Source of the DNA: Haloechinothrix aidingensis
Lineage (GTDB): Bacteria; Actinomycetota; Actinomycetes; Mycobacteriales; Pseudonocardiaceae
Direction of reading: 5' to 3'
Assembly: GCF_013450155.1 (NCBI RefSeq)
Contig: NZ_JACCKD010000002.1
Coordinates: 486,531-550,530 of the forward strand
DNA: 64,000 bases
Numbering within the stretch: position 1 is the stretch's first letter; the number at the start of each line of letters is the position of its first letter. Under the pieces are notes generated by a model, which ran no database searches, was not told where the DNA came from, and saw only the letters and a program-made list of their open reading frames with translations. The translations under genes were made by a program, and so were the position numbers. Below, one piece after another: positions 27,931-38,007 of the stretch.

Positions 27931-27974
27931 ATGACGCTTTCAGTCCACGTGACGGACTGAAAGCGTCATTCAGC
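27926..27974. repeat. Family A palindrome, copy 1
   Basis: Perfect 20-base arms (27927-27946 and 27954-27973) with a 7-base loop ACGTGAC, extended by one further pair. The core is TGACGCTTTCAGTCC / GGACTGAAAGCGTCA. It carries the stop codon of the LVIVD gene. Confidence 0.85.
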
Positions 27975-28090
27975 ACACCCCGCAGGCCGGCGGCGTGCCG
28001 CACGGTTCGTGCACTGGTCTCCCGTGCGGCTGACCGACGCGATACCGTCCTACCGGACAGCGCTGATCGCCACCCGGATCGGAGTGCCGC

Positions 28091-29737
28091 ATGGACGCAG
28101 ACGTGATCGTGATCGGTGCCGGCCTTGCCGGGCTGGTGGCCGCGGACGCCGCGGCGCAGGCAGGCAAACGGGTGATCATCGTCGAGCAGGAGCCGGAGAC
28201 GTCCTTCGGCGGCCAGGCCCACTGGTCACTCGGCGGCCTGTTCCTCGTCGACAGCCCGGAACAGCGGCGCATGCGGGTGCGCGACTCGGCCGAGCTCGCC
28301 TGGCAGGACTGGCTCGGCACGGCAGGCTTCGACCGTGCGGACGACCACTGGCCGCGCGAGTGGGCGCGAGCGTACGTGGACTTCGCCGCAGGCGAGAAAC
28401 GATCGTGGCTGCACGGTCTCGGACTGCGCTTCTTCCCCGTCGTCGGGTGGGCCGAGCGGGGCGGGTACGGCGCGACCGGCCCCGGGAACTCGGTCCCGCG
28501 CTTCCACATCACCTGGGGCACCGGCCCCGGCGTGCTGGCACCGTTCGTCCAGCGGGTGCGCGACGCCGCCGACCGGGGCCGGATCGAGCTCAGGTTCCGC
28601 CACCGGGTCGACGCGCTGACCACAACGGGCGGTGCCGTTGACGGCGTGCGCGGGGCCGTACTCGAACCGAGCGACGTCGCGCGAGGCGAGGCGAGCTCGC
28701 GCACGGAGACCGGCGAGTTCACCCTGCGCGCGCAGGCCGTGCTCGTCGCCTCCGGCGGCATCGGCGGCAACCAGGAGCTGATCCGGAAGAACTGGCCGTC
28801 CCGGATGGGAGACCCTCCCGTGCACATGCTCTCCGGGGTGCCCGCGCACGTCGACGGGCGGATGCTGGGCATCAGCGAGCAGGCGGGAGCGCGGCTGATC
28901 AACTCGGACCGCATGTGGCACTACGTCGAGGGAATCGACAACTACGACCCGATCTGGCCGCGACACGGCATACGCATCCTGCCGGGTCCCTCCTCGCTGT
29001 GGCTCGACGCGCGCGGCAACCGGCTGCCCGTACCCCTCTACCCCGGGTTCGACACCCTTGGCACGCTGGCTCACCTGCGCGGTGCGGGCTACGACCACTC
29101 GTGGTTCGTGCTCACCCACAAGATCATCGAACGCGAGTTCGCGCTGTCCGGTTCGGAGCAGAACCCCGACATCACCGGAAAGAGCGTCCGCGACACGCTC
29201 CGGCGCGCCCGGCCCGGCCCGCCGGGTCCCGTCGAGGCCTTCACCCGCAAGGGAGCCGACTTCGTGGTCGCCGACACCGTGGGTGAGCTGGTCGCGGGTA
29301 TGAACGACCGCACGGGCGAGAAGCTGCTCGACGCCGAGCACGTCGAGGCCGAGATCGTGGCACGCGACAGGGAGATGGCCAACCCGTACACAAAGGACAT
29401 GCAGGTGACCGCGATTCACGGGGCGCGCCGCTACCTCGGTGACAAGCTCGTGCGCGTGGCCGCCCCGCACCGCCTCCTCGACCCCAAGGCCGGACCGCTG
29501 ATCGCGGTACGGCTGAGCGTGATCAGCCGCAAGACCCTCGGCGGGCTGGAGACCGACCTGTCCGGGCGGGTACTCGGAACCGACGGGCAGCCGTTACCCG
29601 GTCTCTACGCAGCCGGTGAGGCCGCCGGTTTCGGTGGCGGCGGGGTACACGGTTACCGCGCCCTCGAAGGCACGTTCCTCGGCGGGTGCCTGTTCTCCGG
29701 CCGGCAGGCAGGGCGCGCCATCGCAGCGACGGTGTGA
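28091..29737 (+). CDS. FAD-binding dehydrogenase (3-ketosteroid dehydrogenase/fumarate reductase superfamily)
   Basis: 548-residue flavoprotein. It begins MDADVIVIGAGLAGLVAADAAAQAG with the FAD-binding fold, has VLVASGGIGGN in the middle, and ends with LPGLYAAGEAAGFGGGGVHGYRALEGTFLGGCLFSGRQAG, the usual late FAD contact. The length and layout resemble the uncharacterised mycobacterial FAD-binding dehydrogenase group rather than classical KstD. GGAG precedes the ATG. It has family A palindromes on both sides (27926 and 29758), so it sits as an isolated unit between two probable terminators. The substrate is unknown; a steroid or other cyclic ketone is possible. Confidence 0.85.
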   Translation: MDADVIVIGAGLAGLVAADAAAQAGKRVIIVEQEPETSFGGQAHWSLGGLFLVDSPEQRRMRVRDSAELAWQDWLGTAGFDRADDHWPREWARAYVDFAAGEKRSWLHGLGLRFFPVVGWAERGGYGATGPGNSVPRFHITWGTGPGVLAPFVQRVRDAADRGRIELRFRHRVDALTTTGGAVDGVRGAVLEPSDVARGEASSRTETGEFTLRAQAVLVASGGIGGNQELIRKNWPSRMGDPPVHMLSGVPAHVDGRMLGISEQAGARLINSDRMWHYVEGIDNYDPIWPRHGIRILPGPSSLWLDARGNRLPVPLYPGFDTLGTLAHLRGAGYDHSWFVLTHKIIEREFALSGSEQNPDITGKSVRDTLRRARPGPPGPVEAFTRKGADFVVADTVGELVAGMNDRTGEKLLDAEHVEAEIVARDREMANPYTKDMQVTAIHGARRYLGDKLVRVAAPHRLLDPKAGPLIAVRLSVISRKTLGGLETDLSGRVLGTDGQPLPGLYAAGEAAGFGGGGVHGYRALEGTFLGGCLFSGRQAGRAIAATV

Positions 29738-29757
29738 CCCGCCGCCAGCCGGAAGGT

Positions 29758-29802
29758 TGAATGACGCTTTCAGTCCGTCTCGTGGACTGAAAGCGTCATT
29801 CA
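29758..29802. repeat. Family A palindrome, copy 2
   Basis: Perfect 19-base arms (29758-29776 and 29784-29802) with loop GTCTCGT. It is located between the convergent dehydrogenase and P450 genes. Its right edge supplies the P450 stop codon. It is a likely bidirectional terminator. Confidence 0.85.
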
Positions 29803-31038
29803 GCGTACGGCGACGGGGAGGTGGGCCGGGCCGCGGAGGTTGATGCGGCCGTTCCACGCGACCTCGCCGGTGAGGGCGAGATCGCCGGTCCTGGTGACCA
29901 GCTTCTCCAGGGCGATCTGCGCCTCCACCCGGGCGAGCGAGGCGCCGAGGCAGTGATGCACGCCCGCACCGAAGGACACGTGCCGGTGCGGGTGCGGCCG
30001 GTCCAGGCGCACCCGGTCGGCATCCTCGCCCCACTGCCGCTCGTCCCGGTTGGCCGAGGCGAGTGCGGCCATCACGAATGCCCCTTCCGGGATCTCCACC
30101 CCAGCAGCCCGGTGCGGTCGCACCGTGATCCGCCTGCTCGACTGCACGGGGCTGTCGTACCGCAACAGCTCCTCCACGGCAGTGGGCAGCAGGTCCGGCT
30201 CGGCGCGCAGCCGCGCGAGCTGGCCGGGATGGCGCAGCAGGGCCAGCGCCCCTCCCCCGATCAGGTTGACGGTGGTCTCGTGCCCGGCGATGAACAGCAG
30301 CGCGACCTGAGCCACCAGCTCGTCATCGCTGAGACTGTCCCCGTCCTCCTCCGCGTCGATCAGCGCGGTCAGCAGGTCGTCTCCCCTGTTGCGCCGCTTC
30401 CACGCGATGATGTCGGCGATCATCCGCATCACCTCGTCGTCGGCGGCGACGATCGCCTCGAGCATCTCCGGGTCGGCCACCGGCTCGAGGGAGCGCACCA
30501 GCGTACCGGTGAGGTCGCGCAGCCTGGCGACATCGACCCTGGGCATACCCATCATCTCGGAGATCACCGCGAACGGGAGCGGGAACGCGACCGTCCGGAC
30601 CAGGTCGACCTCGCCTTCCCCGATGACCGGCTCCACCAGCTCGTCGACGAGTTCGCGGATCCGCGGCCGCAACGCCTCGATCGCACGCGGCGTGAACGCC
30701 TTCGCGACCAGTCTCCGCAACCGCGTATGCGCGGGAGGATCCAGATCCAGGATGGACATACCGTTCATGCGGGGTGCGCGATCACCGTAGCTTCCGGCTA
30801 TCACGTCACGCATCGGCCCTGGCCCCGCGTTGCGCTCCTCCACCGAGTTGCCCGAGCGCAGCAGCTCGGACACCTCCTCGTGGCGGGACAGCACCCAGAA
30901 CCCGAGCGGGTGCTCGTACACCGGGGCGCGGTCGCGCAGCACGGCATAGTGCGGGTACGGGTCGTCGGTGAAGCCCTCCGCGAACGGGTTGAACAGGGGT
31001 TCGTCCGTCGGGTGAGCCGCCCGGGCCTGGCCGTTCAT
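29800..31038 (-). CDS. Cytochrome P450
   Basis: 412-residue haem monooxygenase. The oxygen-activating I-helix AGHETTVNL is near residue 245 and the ExxR-type K-helix VEELLRYDSPVQ near residue 285. The haem ligand lies in FGAGVHHCLG near residue 360. There is no membrane anchor, so it is a soluble class I type needing a separate ferredoxin and reductase; neither is seen nearby. The ATG overlaps the stop of the upstream small gene (ATGA), so the two are translationally coupled. The pair is divergent from a TetR gene with a palindromic operator in the gap. The substrate is unknown. Confidence 0.93.
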   Translation of the reverse strand: MNGQARAAHPTDEPLFNPFAEGFTDDPYPHYAVLRDRAPVYEHPLGFWVLSRHEEVSELLRSGNSVEERNAGPGPMRDVIAGSYGDRAPRMNGMSILDLDPPAHTRLRRLVAKAFTPRAIEALRPRIRELVDELVEPVIGEGEVDLVRTVAFPLPFAVISEMMGMPRVDVARLRDLTGTLVRSLEPVADPEMLEAIVAADDEVMRMIADIIAWKRRNRGDDLLTALIDAEEDGDSLSDDELVAQVALLFIAGHETTVNLIGGGALALLRHPGQLARLRAEPDLLPTAVEELLRYDSPVQSSRRITVRPHRAAGVEIPEGAFVMAALASANRDERQWGEDADRVRLDRPHPHRHVSFGAGVHHCLGASLARVEAQIALEKLVTRTGDLALTGEVAWNGRINLRGPAHLPVAVR

Positions 31039-31559
31039 GCCGACCTGCCGGACATCTGTCGGGAACGGCCCCCGCTGCCCCAGGAGTCACCGGCTCGCCA
31101 GGCCCCGCGCAGCACGCGCCGCGTTCGCCGGATCGGGCACCGGTCATCGCCCCGCCCGGCCGGCTCCTCCGCGGCACCGGGCAGGGCAGCCGGGTCCACG
31201 CCGGTGGCGGTCAGCACCTCCGAGCGGTGCCGCTGCCGCCCTGCCTCCAGCGCCGGATGCCCGTCCGCGGCATCGAGCAACCGGACCAGCGAGGCGTTCG
31301 CCCTGTCAGCGGCAGCGAACGCCGCGGCGACCGCTGTCGCCATCTCCTGCGGCTGACGCTCCAGCACCCCGTCGAGATGCGCGTCGACGGCGGTGTGCCA
31401 CCGGCGCTGGACGTCCTTGAGGAACGCGCCGAGATCGCCGAACTCCGCGTCGATGTCGGCCAGCCACCCGTCCAGTGCCTGCGCTCCGTGCCGCGTGATG
31501 TCCTCGGCCACCGCATAGACGAGCTGGTACCGCCGACGTACCTGACTCCACCCTGACAT
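31035..31559 (-). CDS. Unknown protein coupled to the P450
   Basis: 174-residue protein I do not recognise. The first 100 residues are mostly helical with regular Ala/Leu/Glu pattern (QLVYAVAEDITRHGAQALDGWLADIDAEF, then ATAVAAAFAAADRANASLVRLLDAADG). The last 50 are Arg/Gly-rich and look disordered. ATG at 31557-31559 was chosen because AGGTGAG precedes it; a GTG at 31568 is possible. Its stop overlaps the P450 start by four bases. It is divergent from a TetR gene across the palindrome at 31585. A partner, chaperone or substrate-delivery role for the P450 is only a guess from coupling. Confidence 0.65.
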   Translation of the reverse strand: MSGWSQVRRRYQLVYAVAEDITRHGAQALDGWLADIDAEFGDLGAFLKDVQRRWHTAVDAHLDGVLERQPQEMATAVAAAFAAADRANASLVRLLDAADGHPALEAGRQRHRSEVLTATGVDPAALPGAAEEPAGRGDDRCPIRRTRRVLRGAWRAGDSWGSGGRSRQMSGRSA

Positions 31560-31584
31560 CAGGCTCACCTACCCTATGTTTCTC

Positions 31585-31601
31585 ACATACACCGTGTATG
31601 T
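31585..31601. promoter_or_regulatory. Putative TetR operator
   Basis: ACATACAC-C-GTGTATGT, a perfect 8+1+8 palindrome in the 57-base gap between the divergent unknown/P450 genes and the TetR gene. It overlaps the -35 region of the probable leaderless TetR promoter (TAGACT at 31605-31610). Confidence 0.75.
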
Positions 31602-31616
31602 CGTTAGACTTAGCGT

Positions 31617-32243
31617 ATGTCGCATGTCAAGAGCCGCCGGGAGATGTACGCGGACGCCACCAGGGCCGCGGTACTGGACGTGGCGACGAGGTTGTTCGCC
31701 GAGCGCGGCTACGCGGGGACGGCGCTGGCGGACGTCGCCGCGGACGCCCAGGTCACTCGCGGCGCGGTGTACCACCACTTCTCCGGCAAGCAGGCGCTGT
31801 TCGAGGCCGTGCTCGCGGCGCAGGAACTCGAGCTCATCGAGCGCATCGCCGCCGAGACCGCCGAGGTCGCCGACCCGTGGGAAGCGGCGCTGGCCGGCCT
31901 CGAGTCCTTCCTCGACCGGTGCTGTGACCCGACCTACGGCAGGCTGGTCTGGCAGGAAGGCCCCTCGGCTCTCGGCTGGACCAGATGGAAGGAGTGCGAG
32001 AAGGAGTACGCCTACGGTCTCGTCGAGCAGTTCGTGCATTCCCTGCGCGGCGCCGGTTACCTGCGGCCGAGCGACATCAACACCACGGTGTGGTTCTGCT
32101 TCCAGCTGCTCGGCGCGGCCGGGCTGCGGCTGGCCGAGACCGGCGAGGAGGACAAGCGCCGGATGCGCGACGAGTGCTCTGCCGTGATACGCGCGATGCT
32201 CCTCGGCCTGCGCGGCGACGCTACGGCGCCGGGCGGCGGATGA
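31617..32243 (+). CDS. TetR-family repressor of the P450 operon
   Basis: 208-residue regulator with the N-terminal helix-turn-helix ATRLFAERGYAGTALADVAADAQVTRGAVYHHFSGKQALF (residues about 22-62) and a helical ligand domain. No ribosome site precedes the ATG. TAGACT ends 6 bases before it, so the message is probably leaderless. It is divergent from the small protein/P450 pair with a 17-base palindrome between, the classic layout of local repression released by the P450 substrate or product. Its last 23 bases overlap the convergent second TetR gene. Confidence 0.9.
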   Translation: MSHVKSRREMYADATRAAVLDVATRLFAERGYAGTALADVAADAQVTRGAVYHHFSGKQALFEAVLAAQELELIERIAAETAEVADPWEAALAGLESFLDRCCDPTYGRLVWQEGPSALGWTRWKECEKEYAYGLVEQFVHSLRGAGYLRPSDINTTVWFCFQLLGAAGLRLAETGEEDKRRMRDECSAVIRAMLLGLRGDATAPGGG

Positions 32244-32868
32244 TCGCGTCGAGCATCAGCTCCCGGATCTCCTCGGCGATCTCGCTGACGGAACAACTCG
32301 AGCTCCCGGCCTGCCAGGCGCGCAGCAGCTCGGTGATCGCACCCACCAGCCCGAGCGCGGTCAGCCGGTAGTCACGGGACGGCGCCTGACCGTACGCGGC
32401 GACCCGTTCGGCCTCGGACGCGATGTAGCTCGCCCACCGCTCCACCCAGCGCCGGTGTTGCCGTTCCAGGGCCGGGCTCACCCCGACGGCCTCCACGTAG
32501 GCGAGCCTGGGGACCCGGGGGTCGGCGGTGACACCGGAAAGGAACGCGTCGATCAGGACGCGGATCCGCCCGGCGGGCTCCTGTTCGCGCGCCTCGTCCA
32601 GCACGGCGGTGACCCGCTCCATCGCCACGGCGTTGATGCGCTCGTGCAGCTCACACAGCACGGCTTCCTTGCCGGAGAACTCCTCGTAGAAATTGCGCGT
32701 GGACACGCCCGCGAGCGTGCAGATCCGCGCGATCCCGGCGTGCTGGTACCCGGTCGAGGTGAACAGCTCCAGCGCCGCATCCAGTAGCCTCGCGCGCCGC
32801 TCGGCCCGCCGCTGGTCGATGTCCTTGCCCCGGTACGGGCGAGCGCCCGCGGCCGCGCGCTCGGTCAC
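32221..32868 (-). CDS. TetR-family regulator
   Basis: 215-residue regulator with a helix-turn-helix of the TetR type (LDAALELFTSTGYQHAGIARICTLAGVSTRNFYEEFSGKEAVL, about residues 30-70). The GTG at 32866-32868 follows GAAGGAGG. The 3' end overlaps the convergent TetR gene at 31617 by 23 bases. It is divergent from the secreted lipase at 33088 across a 219-base gap with a TGGTAAC/GTTACCA inverted repeat around the lipase promoter, so it probably controls that lipase and itself. Confidence 0.88.
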   Translation of the reverse strand: MTERAAAGARPYRGKDIDQRRAERRARLLDAALELFTSTGYQHAGIARICTLAGVSTRNFYEEFSGKEAVLCELHERINAVAMERVTAVLDEAREQEPAGRIRVLIDAFLSGVTADPRVPRLAYVEAVGVSPALERQHRRWVERWASYIASEAERVAAYGQAPSRDYRLTALGLVGAITELLRAWQAGSSSCSVSEIAEEIRELMLDAIIRRPAP

Positions 32869-33001
32869 GTTCCCTCCTTCGCCTCAGCACCGCCGTGCTG
32901 CCTTCGGACCCTGGTCCCGACGCCAGGGCAGGTTCCGGTAGCCGCGACCGCACCGTACTGGCCGGGGACGCGCCCACCGGTACCGCTCGCAGACGAGCAT
33001 T

Positions 33002-33062
33002 TGGTAACGGCTATTGCCAGATACGCGGAGCTCGTCCTATATTTTGAAAATTGTTGTTACCA
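33002..33062 (+). promoter_or_regulatory. Lipase promoter flanked by an inverted repeat
   Basis: TTGCCA (33014-33019), an 18-base spacer and TATATT (33038-33043) form a promoter towards the lipase. TGGTAAC (33002-33008) and GTTACCA (33056-33062) are perfect complements flanking it, possible TetR half-sites. The stretch is unusually AT-rich for this window. Confidence 0.5.
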
Positions 33063-33087
33063 CTCTACCGGAAAGGTCGGGCTGCCC

Positions 33088-34377
33088 ATGCGATCGGAAC
33101 CACGCCGCAGACCCCGCCGTCGGCGACGGCTCCAGCACCGGAAGCCGGCGGCGGCGATCACCGCGCTCGGCCTGCTACTGAGCCTGCTGCCGGGGCTGCT
33201 ACTCGGGCTTGTCGTGCCCGCGACAGGGGCGGCCGCGGGCGCGGAGGGACCTCCACCGCCCTCCGAGGATCCCTTCTACACCCCGCCGGAACCGCTGCCG
33301 GACGGCGAACCGGGCGAGGTGCTGCGGCAGCGCGAGGTCGACGTGCGGGCCGAACCGTTCGGCGTGCTCGACGTTCCGGTGCGGGCCTGGCAGCTGCTCT
33401 ACCGATCCACCTCGGCCACCGGGGAGGACAATGCCGTGTCGGCGACCCTGCTCCTGCCGGGGTCCGGATGGTCGGGAGACGGCGACCGCCCGCTACTGAG
33501 CTACGCGGTCGGCACGCACGGCATCGGTGACCACTGCGCTCCCTCGTACGCGCTGCGCACCGGTACCGAGCAGGAGGCAGCTCTGCTGGCGCAGGCGCTG
33601 TCCAAGGGATGGGCCGTCGTCGTCACCGACTACGAGGGCCTCGGCACACCCGGCACACACACCTACGCCACCGGCCGGGCGGAAGGTCCGGCCGTGCTCG
33701 ACGCCGCCCGCGCGGCGCAGCGCGCCGACGGGGCCGGGCTCTCCGCCGGCGGGCCGGTGGGGATCGCCGGTTACTCGCAGGGCGGCCAGGCGGCCGCGTT
33801 CGCCGCGGAGCTGCACCCGCGCTACGCCCCCGAGCTCGACCTCGTCGGCGCCGCGCCCGGTGGCGTTCCCGCCGATCTCGTCGAGGTCGCGGAGTTCAAC
33901 GAGCGCGGCCCCGCGTTCGGGCTGGTGCTCGGCGCGGCGCTGGGGCTGGCGAATGCCTACCAGGACGTGCCGTTCGAGGAGATCCTCAACGACCGGGGTG
34001 AGCGGACGGTCCAGCGCATCGAGCAGGCCTGCACCGCCGAGCTCGGCTCCGCGGCGCCGTTCGGCGCGCTGACCGACTACACCACTATGGACGATCCGCT
34101 GAACGACCCGGCCTGGCAGGAACGGCTGGCGGAGAACAGGGCGGGACAGCACGCACCTCAGGCCCCGTTACTGCTGTACCACGGAACGCTCGACGAGCTG
34201 ATCCCGTACTCGGTCGGCAGGCAGCTGCGGGACCGCTACTGCGAGCTGGGGGCCGGCGTGCAGTGGACGGCGATCCCGCTCGCCGAGCACATCGGTGGCG
34301 TCGCCGTCGGCGGGCCGATGGCGCTGGAATGGCTGGACCGCAGGTTCGCAGGCGTGCAGCCACGCGACTCCTGCTGA
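33088..34377 (+). CDS. Secreted lipase, LIP family
   Basis: 429-residue exported hydrolase. A very Arg-rich N-terminus (MRSEPRRRPRRRRR) precedes a hydrophobic stretch (AAAITALGLLLSLLPGLLLGLVV) and an Ala/Gly/Pro-rich linker, so it is exported or anchored. The catalytic domain has VVTDYEGLGTPG, the nucleophile elbow GYSQGGQAA near residue 230, an acid in HGTLDELIPY and a His in AEHIGG near residue 405. This pattern fits secretory lipases of the LIP family. ATG at 33088 follows AAAGG; upstream in-frame starts lack a site. It is divergent from a TetR gene. It ends in front of a long terminator shared with fadB. Confidence 0.85.
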   Translation: MRSEPRRRPRRRRRLQHRKPAAAITALGLLLSLLPGLLLGLVVPATGAAAGAEGPPPPSEDPFYTPPEPLPDGEPGEVLRQREVDVRAEPFGVLDVPVRAWQLLYRSTSATGEDNAVSATLLLPGSGWSGDGDRPLLSYAVGTHGIGDHCAPSYALRTGTEQEAALLAQALSKGWAVVVTDYEGLGTPGTHTYATGRAEGPAVLDAARAAQRADGAGLSAGGPVGIAGYSQGGQAAAFAAELHPRYAPELDLVGAAPGGVPADLVEVAEFNERGPAFGLVLGAALGLANAYQDVPFEEILNDRGERTVQRIEQACTAELGSAAPFGALTDYTTMDDPLNDPAWQERLAENRAGQHAPQAPLLLYHGTLDELIPYSVGRQLRDRYCELGAGVQWTAIPLAEHIGGVAVGGPMALEWLDRRFAGVQPRDSC

Positions 34378-34390
34378 GCTCGCACGCATG

Positions 34391-34428
34391 AGCGTGGCCC
34401 CGCGGGATCGATCCCGCGGGGCCACGCT
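34391..34428. terminator. Bidirectional terminator between the lipase and fadB
   Basis: A 38-base perfect palindrome (arms AGCGTGGCCCCGCGGGAT / ATCCCGCGGGGCCACGCT around CG) in the 71-base gap between convergent stops. Stem stability suggests termination in both directions. Confidence 0.8.
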
Positions 34429-34448
34429 GCTGGGGGAGGCTTTCCCGT

Positions 34449-36623
34449 CTACTCGAAGGTTCCGCCCTTGTTCGCCTTGTCCACAAGGGACTGCGGAGGC
34501 TCGAACTGGGAACCGTACCTCGCTGCGAGCTCGCGAGCCCGCTCGACGAAGCCGGGCAGCCCACCGGGGTACTGCTTGATGTACTGCACGACACCACCGG
34601 TCCACGGCGGGAAGCCGATGCCGAAGATGGAGCCGATGTTGGCATCCTCCACCGAGTTCAGCACGCCCTCGTCGAAGCAGCGGACCGTCTCGATGGCCTG
34701 CACGAACAGCATCCGCTCCTGGAGGTCGACGAACGGGACCTCGTCGGAGTCGGTCTTGAACGCGTCGCGCAGGCCCGGCCACAGCCCGATCCGCTTGCCG
34801 TCCTCGTCGTACTCGTAGAACCCGGCGCCTGCCGCCTTGCTGGGCCGGTCGAACTCGTCGACCATCCGGTCCACGACGAAGTCGGCGCCGTGCGGTGTCC
34901 ACGTACCGCCTGCCGCCTCGACCCCGGCCCTGGTCTCGTTGCGGATCTTCTGCATCAGCGTCAGGGTGAGCTCGTCGGACAGCTGCAGCGGAGGCGCGGG
35001 GAACCCGGCCTGTGAACCCGCCTGCTCGATGCTCGCGGGCTCGACACCCTCACCGACCGCGGCGATGGCCTCGTTGATGAAGGTCCCGATGACGCGGCTG
35101 GTGAAGAACCCGCGGCTGTCGTTGACCACGATCGGCGTCTTGTTGATCGCCAGGGTGTAGTCGAAGACCTTGGCCAGCGTGGCGTCCGAGGTCTTCTCCC
35201 CGCAGATGATCTCCACGAGCGGCATCTTGTCCACCGGCGAGAAGAAGTGGATGCCGATGAAGTCCTCCTGCCGCTTGACCCCCTGGGCCAGGCCCGTGAT
35301 CGGCAGCGTGGAGGTGTTCGAGCCGAGCACCGCGTCCTCGTTGACGACGTCCTCGATCTCCTGGAAGACCTTGTGCTTGAGGTCGGTGCTCTCGAAGACC
35401 GCCTCGATCACGAAGTCGACGCCGTCGAGGTCCTCCGGCGAGCCCGTGGTGGTGATGCGGTCGAGCAGGGCGTCCGACTTCTCCTGGGTCGTCTTGCCCC
35501 TGGAGAGCGCCTTCTCCTCCAGCTTGCGGGAGTAGTCCTTGCCCTTCTCGGCATTGTCGACGCTGACGTCCTTGAGCACGACCTCCATGCCGGCCTTGGC
35601 CGAGACGTAGGCGATGCCCGCGCCCATCATGCCCGCGCCGAGCACACCCACCTTGCGCACGGTGTGCTTGTCGTAGCCGGACGGGCGGCTGCCGCCGTTG
35701 TTGATGGTCTCCAGGTCGAAGAAGAACGCCTGGATCATGTTCTTCGACACCTGCCCGGTGGCCAGGTGCACCAGGTACCGCGACTCGATCTTCGAGGCAG
35801 TGTCGAAGTCGACCTGCGAGCCCTCCACCGCGGCGGCCAGGATCGCCCGCGGGGCGGGCATCGGCGCGCCCTTGAGCTGCTTGCGCAGGTTCGCGGGGAA
35901 CGCGGGCAGGTTCGCGGCGAAGCTCGGGTTCGACGGCGTGCCGCCCGGGATCTTGTAGCCGTCCTTGTCCCAGGGCTGCACCCCGCCTTCCGGGTTGGCC
36001 TTGATCCATTCCTTGGCCTTGGGCAGCAGCTCGTCGATCGAGTCGACGACCTCGTCGATGATGCCGACCTCCTGGGCCTTGCGCGGCTTGTGCCGCTGCC
36101 CCTCGGCCAGCACGTTGAGCACGGCGTTCTGGATACCCAGCAGCCGGACGGTACGGGTCACGCCGCCACCGCCGGGCAGCAGCCCGAGGGTGACCTCGGG
36201 CAGGCCGATCTGGCTGCCCTTGACGTCGGCCGCGATGCGGTGGTGGCAGGCAAGCGCGATCTCGAGCCCGCCGCCGAGTGCCGCGCCGTTGATGGCTGCG
36301 ACGACCGGCTTGCCGAGTGTCTCCAGCTTGCGCAGCGGAGCCTTGACCCGCTCGTCGGCCATCCTGGTCATCTGCTCAGCGTGTTCGGGCTGAGCCTGGA
36401 TCAGGTCGTTGAGGTCACCACCGGCGAAGAAGGTCTTCTTCGCGGAGGTGACCACCACGCCGGTGATCGAGTCCTTCTCCTGCTCGAGACGGTCCACGAT
36501 CGCCAGCATCGAATCGATGTAGTCGGTGTTCATCGTGTTCGCCGACTGGTTGGGATCGTCAAGCGTCAGCACCACGATGCCGTCGGAGTCCTGCTCCCAA
36601 CGGATGGTCTTGGATTCAGTCAT
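34449..36623 (-). CDS. fadB: Fatty acid oxidation enzyme: enoyl-CoA hydratase/3-hydroxyacyl-CoA dehydrogenase
   Basis: Bifunctional beta-oxidation subunit of 724 residues. The N-terminal crotonase domain has AAINGAALGGGLEIALACHHRIA and LPEVTLGLLPGGGGVTR near residues 110-160. The 3-hydroxyacyl-CoA dehydrogenase domain has VGVLGAGMMGAGIAYVSA near residue 330, NTSTLPIT, and catalytic His in GIHFFSPVDKMPLVEI near residue 465. The C-terminal domain ends GFPPWTGGVVQYI. The ATG follows GAGGAGAG. It lies 28 bases behind fadA on the same strand; together they form the trifunctional alpha2beta2 complex, like the mycobacterial FadB/FadA pair. Confidence 0.95.
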   Translation of the reverse strand: MTESKTIRWEQDSDGIVVLTLDDPNQSANTMNTDYIDSMLAIVDRLEQEKDSITGVVVTSAKKTFFAGGDLNDLIQAQPEHAEQMTRMADERVKAPLRKLETLGKPVVAAINGAALGGGLEIALACHHRIAADVKGSQIGLPEVTLGLLPGGGGVTRTVRLLGIQNAVLNVLAEGQRHKPRKAQEVGIIDEVVDSIDELLPKAKEWIKANPEGGVQPWDKDGYKIPGGTPSNPSFAANLPAFPANLRKQLKGAPMPAPRAILAAAVEGSQVDFDTASKIESRYLVHLATGQVSKNMIQAFFFDLETINNGGSRPSGYDKHTVRKVGVLGAGMMGAGIAYVSAKAGMEVVLKDVSVDNAEKGKDYSRKLEEKALSRGKTTQEKSDALLDRITTTGSPEDLDGVDFVIEAVFESTDLKHKVFQEIEDVVNEDAVLGSNTSTLPITGLAQGVKRQEDFIGIHFFSPVDKMPLVEIICGEKTSDATLAKVFDYTLAINKTPIVVNDSRGFFTSRVIGTFINEAIAAVGEGVEPASIEQAGSQAGFPAPPLQLSDELTLTLMQKIRNETRAGVEAAGGTWTPHGADFVVDRMVDEFDRPSKAAGAGFYEYDEDGKRIGLWPGLRDAFKTDSDEVPFVDLQERMLFVQAIETVRCFDEGVLNSVEDANIGSIFGIGFPPWTGGVVQYIKQYPGGLPGFVERARELAARYGSQFEPPQSLVDKANKGGTFE

Positions 36624-36651
36624 CGCTCTCCTCGCCGTTTGCGCTGCCCGG

Positions 36652-37863
<1,212 letters not shown>

Positions 37864-37935
37864 GCCAACATGTCCTTCCTGATGCACGCGACATCCGCTA
37901 GCTAGCACTACTGCCTCGTGGCGCTAATACTCACT

Positions 37936-37966
37936 AACATAATGCGCCTGAACGCCCTGTTGTCAA
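37936..37966 (-). promoter_or_regulatory. fadAB promoter
   Basis: On the minus strand TTGACA (37966-37961) and TATGTT (37941-37936), spacing 19 (or TTATGT, spacing 18), read towards fadA. The -35 box is 4 bases from that of the divergent regulator promoter, so one bound regulator could control both. Confidence 0.6.
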
Positions 37967-37970
37967 TGGG

Positions 37971-37998
37971 TTGTCAGCTATTCAACTCGCGCTAGAGT
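37971..37998 (+). promoter_or_regulatory. Promoter of the double TetR regulator
   Basis: TTGTCA (37971-37976), a 16-base spacer and TAGAGT (37993-37998). The expected start is near 38005, so the leader ORF ATG at 38008 would be at or very near the 5' end of the mRNA. Confidence 0.55.
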
Positions 37999-38007
37999 AT
38001 GTTCACT

